Shown here: one piece after another, positions 63,617-64,000 of the stretch
Layout: each line of letters begins with the position of its first letter
Numbering within the stretch: position 1 is the first letter of the stretch
From: Acanthornis magna
Lineage: Eukaryota; Chordata; Aves; Passeriformes; Acanthizidae
Length of the DNA: 64,000 nucleotides
Assembly (NCBI GenBank): GCA_036785705.1
Contig: JAWUZG010000036.1
Coordinates: 13,449,501 to 13,513,500 of the forward strand
Direction of reading: 5' to 3'
Position numbers and translations under genes: made by a program
The notes under the pieces: generated by a model
Told to the model about the DNA's origin: nothing
Database searches by the model: none
What the model saw: only the letters and a program-made list of their open reading frames with translations

Positions 63617-63698
63617 CTGCTATTAAACAATGTTTTGTAGCAACTGGAGACATATGATGGCTATAGACTGTTCCCTCAAAGTGAAATATATCTGCAGG
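63617..63698 (-). CDS. ERCC8: ERCC8 (CSA), first coding exon in the window (human residues about 134-161)
   Basis: This 82-nt exon has acceptor ttattattag and donor GCAG|gtatgt. It reads [20 protein letters not shown] and then TKHCLIA, with a split Val codon to the next exon, matching human [31 protein letters not shown]8/CSA is a seven-bladed WD40 protein of about 396 residues. It is the substrate receptor of the CUL4-DDB1-RBX1 ubiquitin ligase that acts with CSB at stalled RNA polymerase II in transcription-coupled nucleotide excision repair. The eight exons in the window join in frame without a stop to give about 266 residues. The upstream exons, with the start codon and the DDB1-binding N-terminal helix, lie beyond 64000. 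Confidence 0.97.
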
Positions 63699-64000
63699 CT
63701 AATAATAAAAAGATTAAATTAGTCACAATGCAAGGATGTTAGTAGGATGTAAATGATCACCATTAGTTTTCAAGTAACAGTTACAACTAAGACTAACACA
63801 AATATTACTATTTACATAGTAATAATAACTCTCCTGGTTAGAAGCCAGATCACACAAACATCACAAAGTAAGTTTGTTTCCAACAGTGGGACAATACCAC
63901 AGCTCAGAGACAAACCCAAAGAAAGACCAAGAAAACTGGCTAATGAGAAGCATAAATGAAAATCATTACAACTATCAAAAACTCATAAAGTTAGCAAGAA
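63699..64000 (-). other. ERCC8: ERCC8 intron, cut by window edge
   Basis: These last 300 bases are intronic, AT-rich and free of recognisable features. The acceptor AG is at 63699-63700. The next upstream exon was not found before the edge. Confidence 0.85.

Noticed and set aside
1..64000. Search for CRISPR arrays, bacterial operons, tRNA or rRNA genes.
   Set aside because: The window is vertebrate DNA with spliced genes. No spaced direct-repeat array, cloverleaf or rRNA segment was recognised by eye.

Overview
The window is vertebrate nuclear DNA, almost certainly from a bird. Short coding exons with GT-AG splice sites sit in long AT-rich introns, and the interspersed repeats are of avian type: CR1 LINE 3' ends and avian endogenous-retrovirus LTRs. 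Two genes are recognisable, both on the minus strand and both only partly inside the window. Their human orthologues are neighbours on 5q12.1 in the same order. In chicken that segment is Z-linked, so Z linkage here is an inference.

Layout, left to right. From 1 to about 24.4 kb is the 5' part of ELOVL7, a very-long-chain fatty acid elongase. Coding exons lie at 4513-4576 (start codon), 2334-2524 and 1-76 (cut by the window edge). A first intron of about 19 kb leads back to a CpG island at about 23.87-24.48 kb, the likely promoter and non-coding first exon. The island contains a GC-rich minisatellite. From about 24.5 to 46.47 kb is intergenic DNA with no supported gene. It holds a CR1 fragment, an LTR-like repeat whose sister copy is in ELOVL7 intron 1, a solo LTR and simple repeats. 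From about 46.47 kb to the right edge is the 3' two-thirds of ERCC8 (CSA). It has eight coding exons that join in frame and correspond to human residues about 134-396. A poly(A) signal lies at 46478-46483. The first five coding exons lie beyond 64000.

The two proteins work in unrelated pathways: ELOVL7 in lipid elongation in the ER, and ERCC8 in transcription-coupled DNA repair in the nucleus. Their adjacency is conserved synteny, not an operon. I found no new biological system. The observations most worth checking are the minisatellite in the ELOVL7 promoter island, an intact solo LTR with a 5-bp target duplication inside an ERCC8 intron, two closely related copies of an LTR-like repeat 28 kb apart, a perfect 15-bp intronic hairpin, and a glycine in ERCC8 at a position tied to human Cockayne syndrome.
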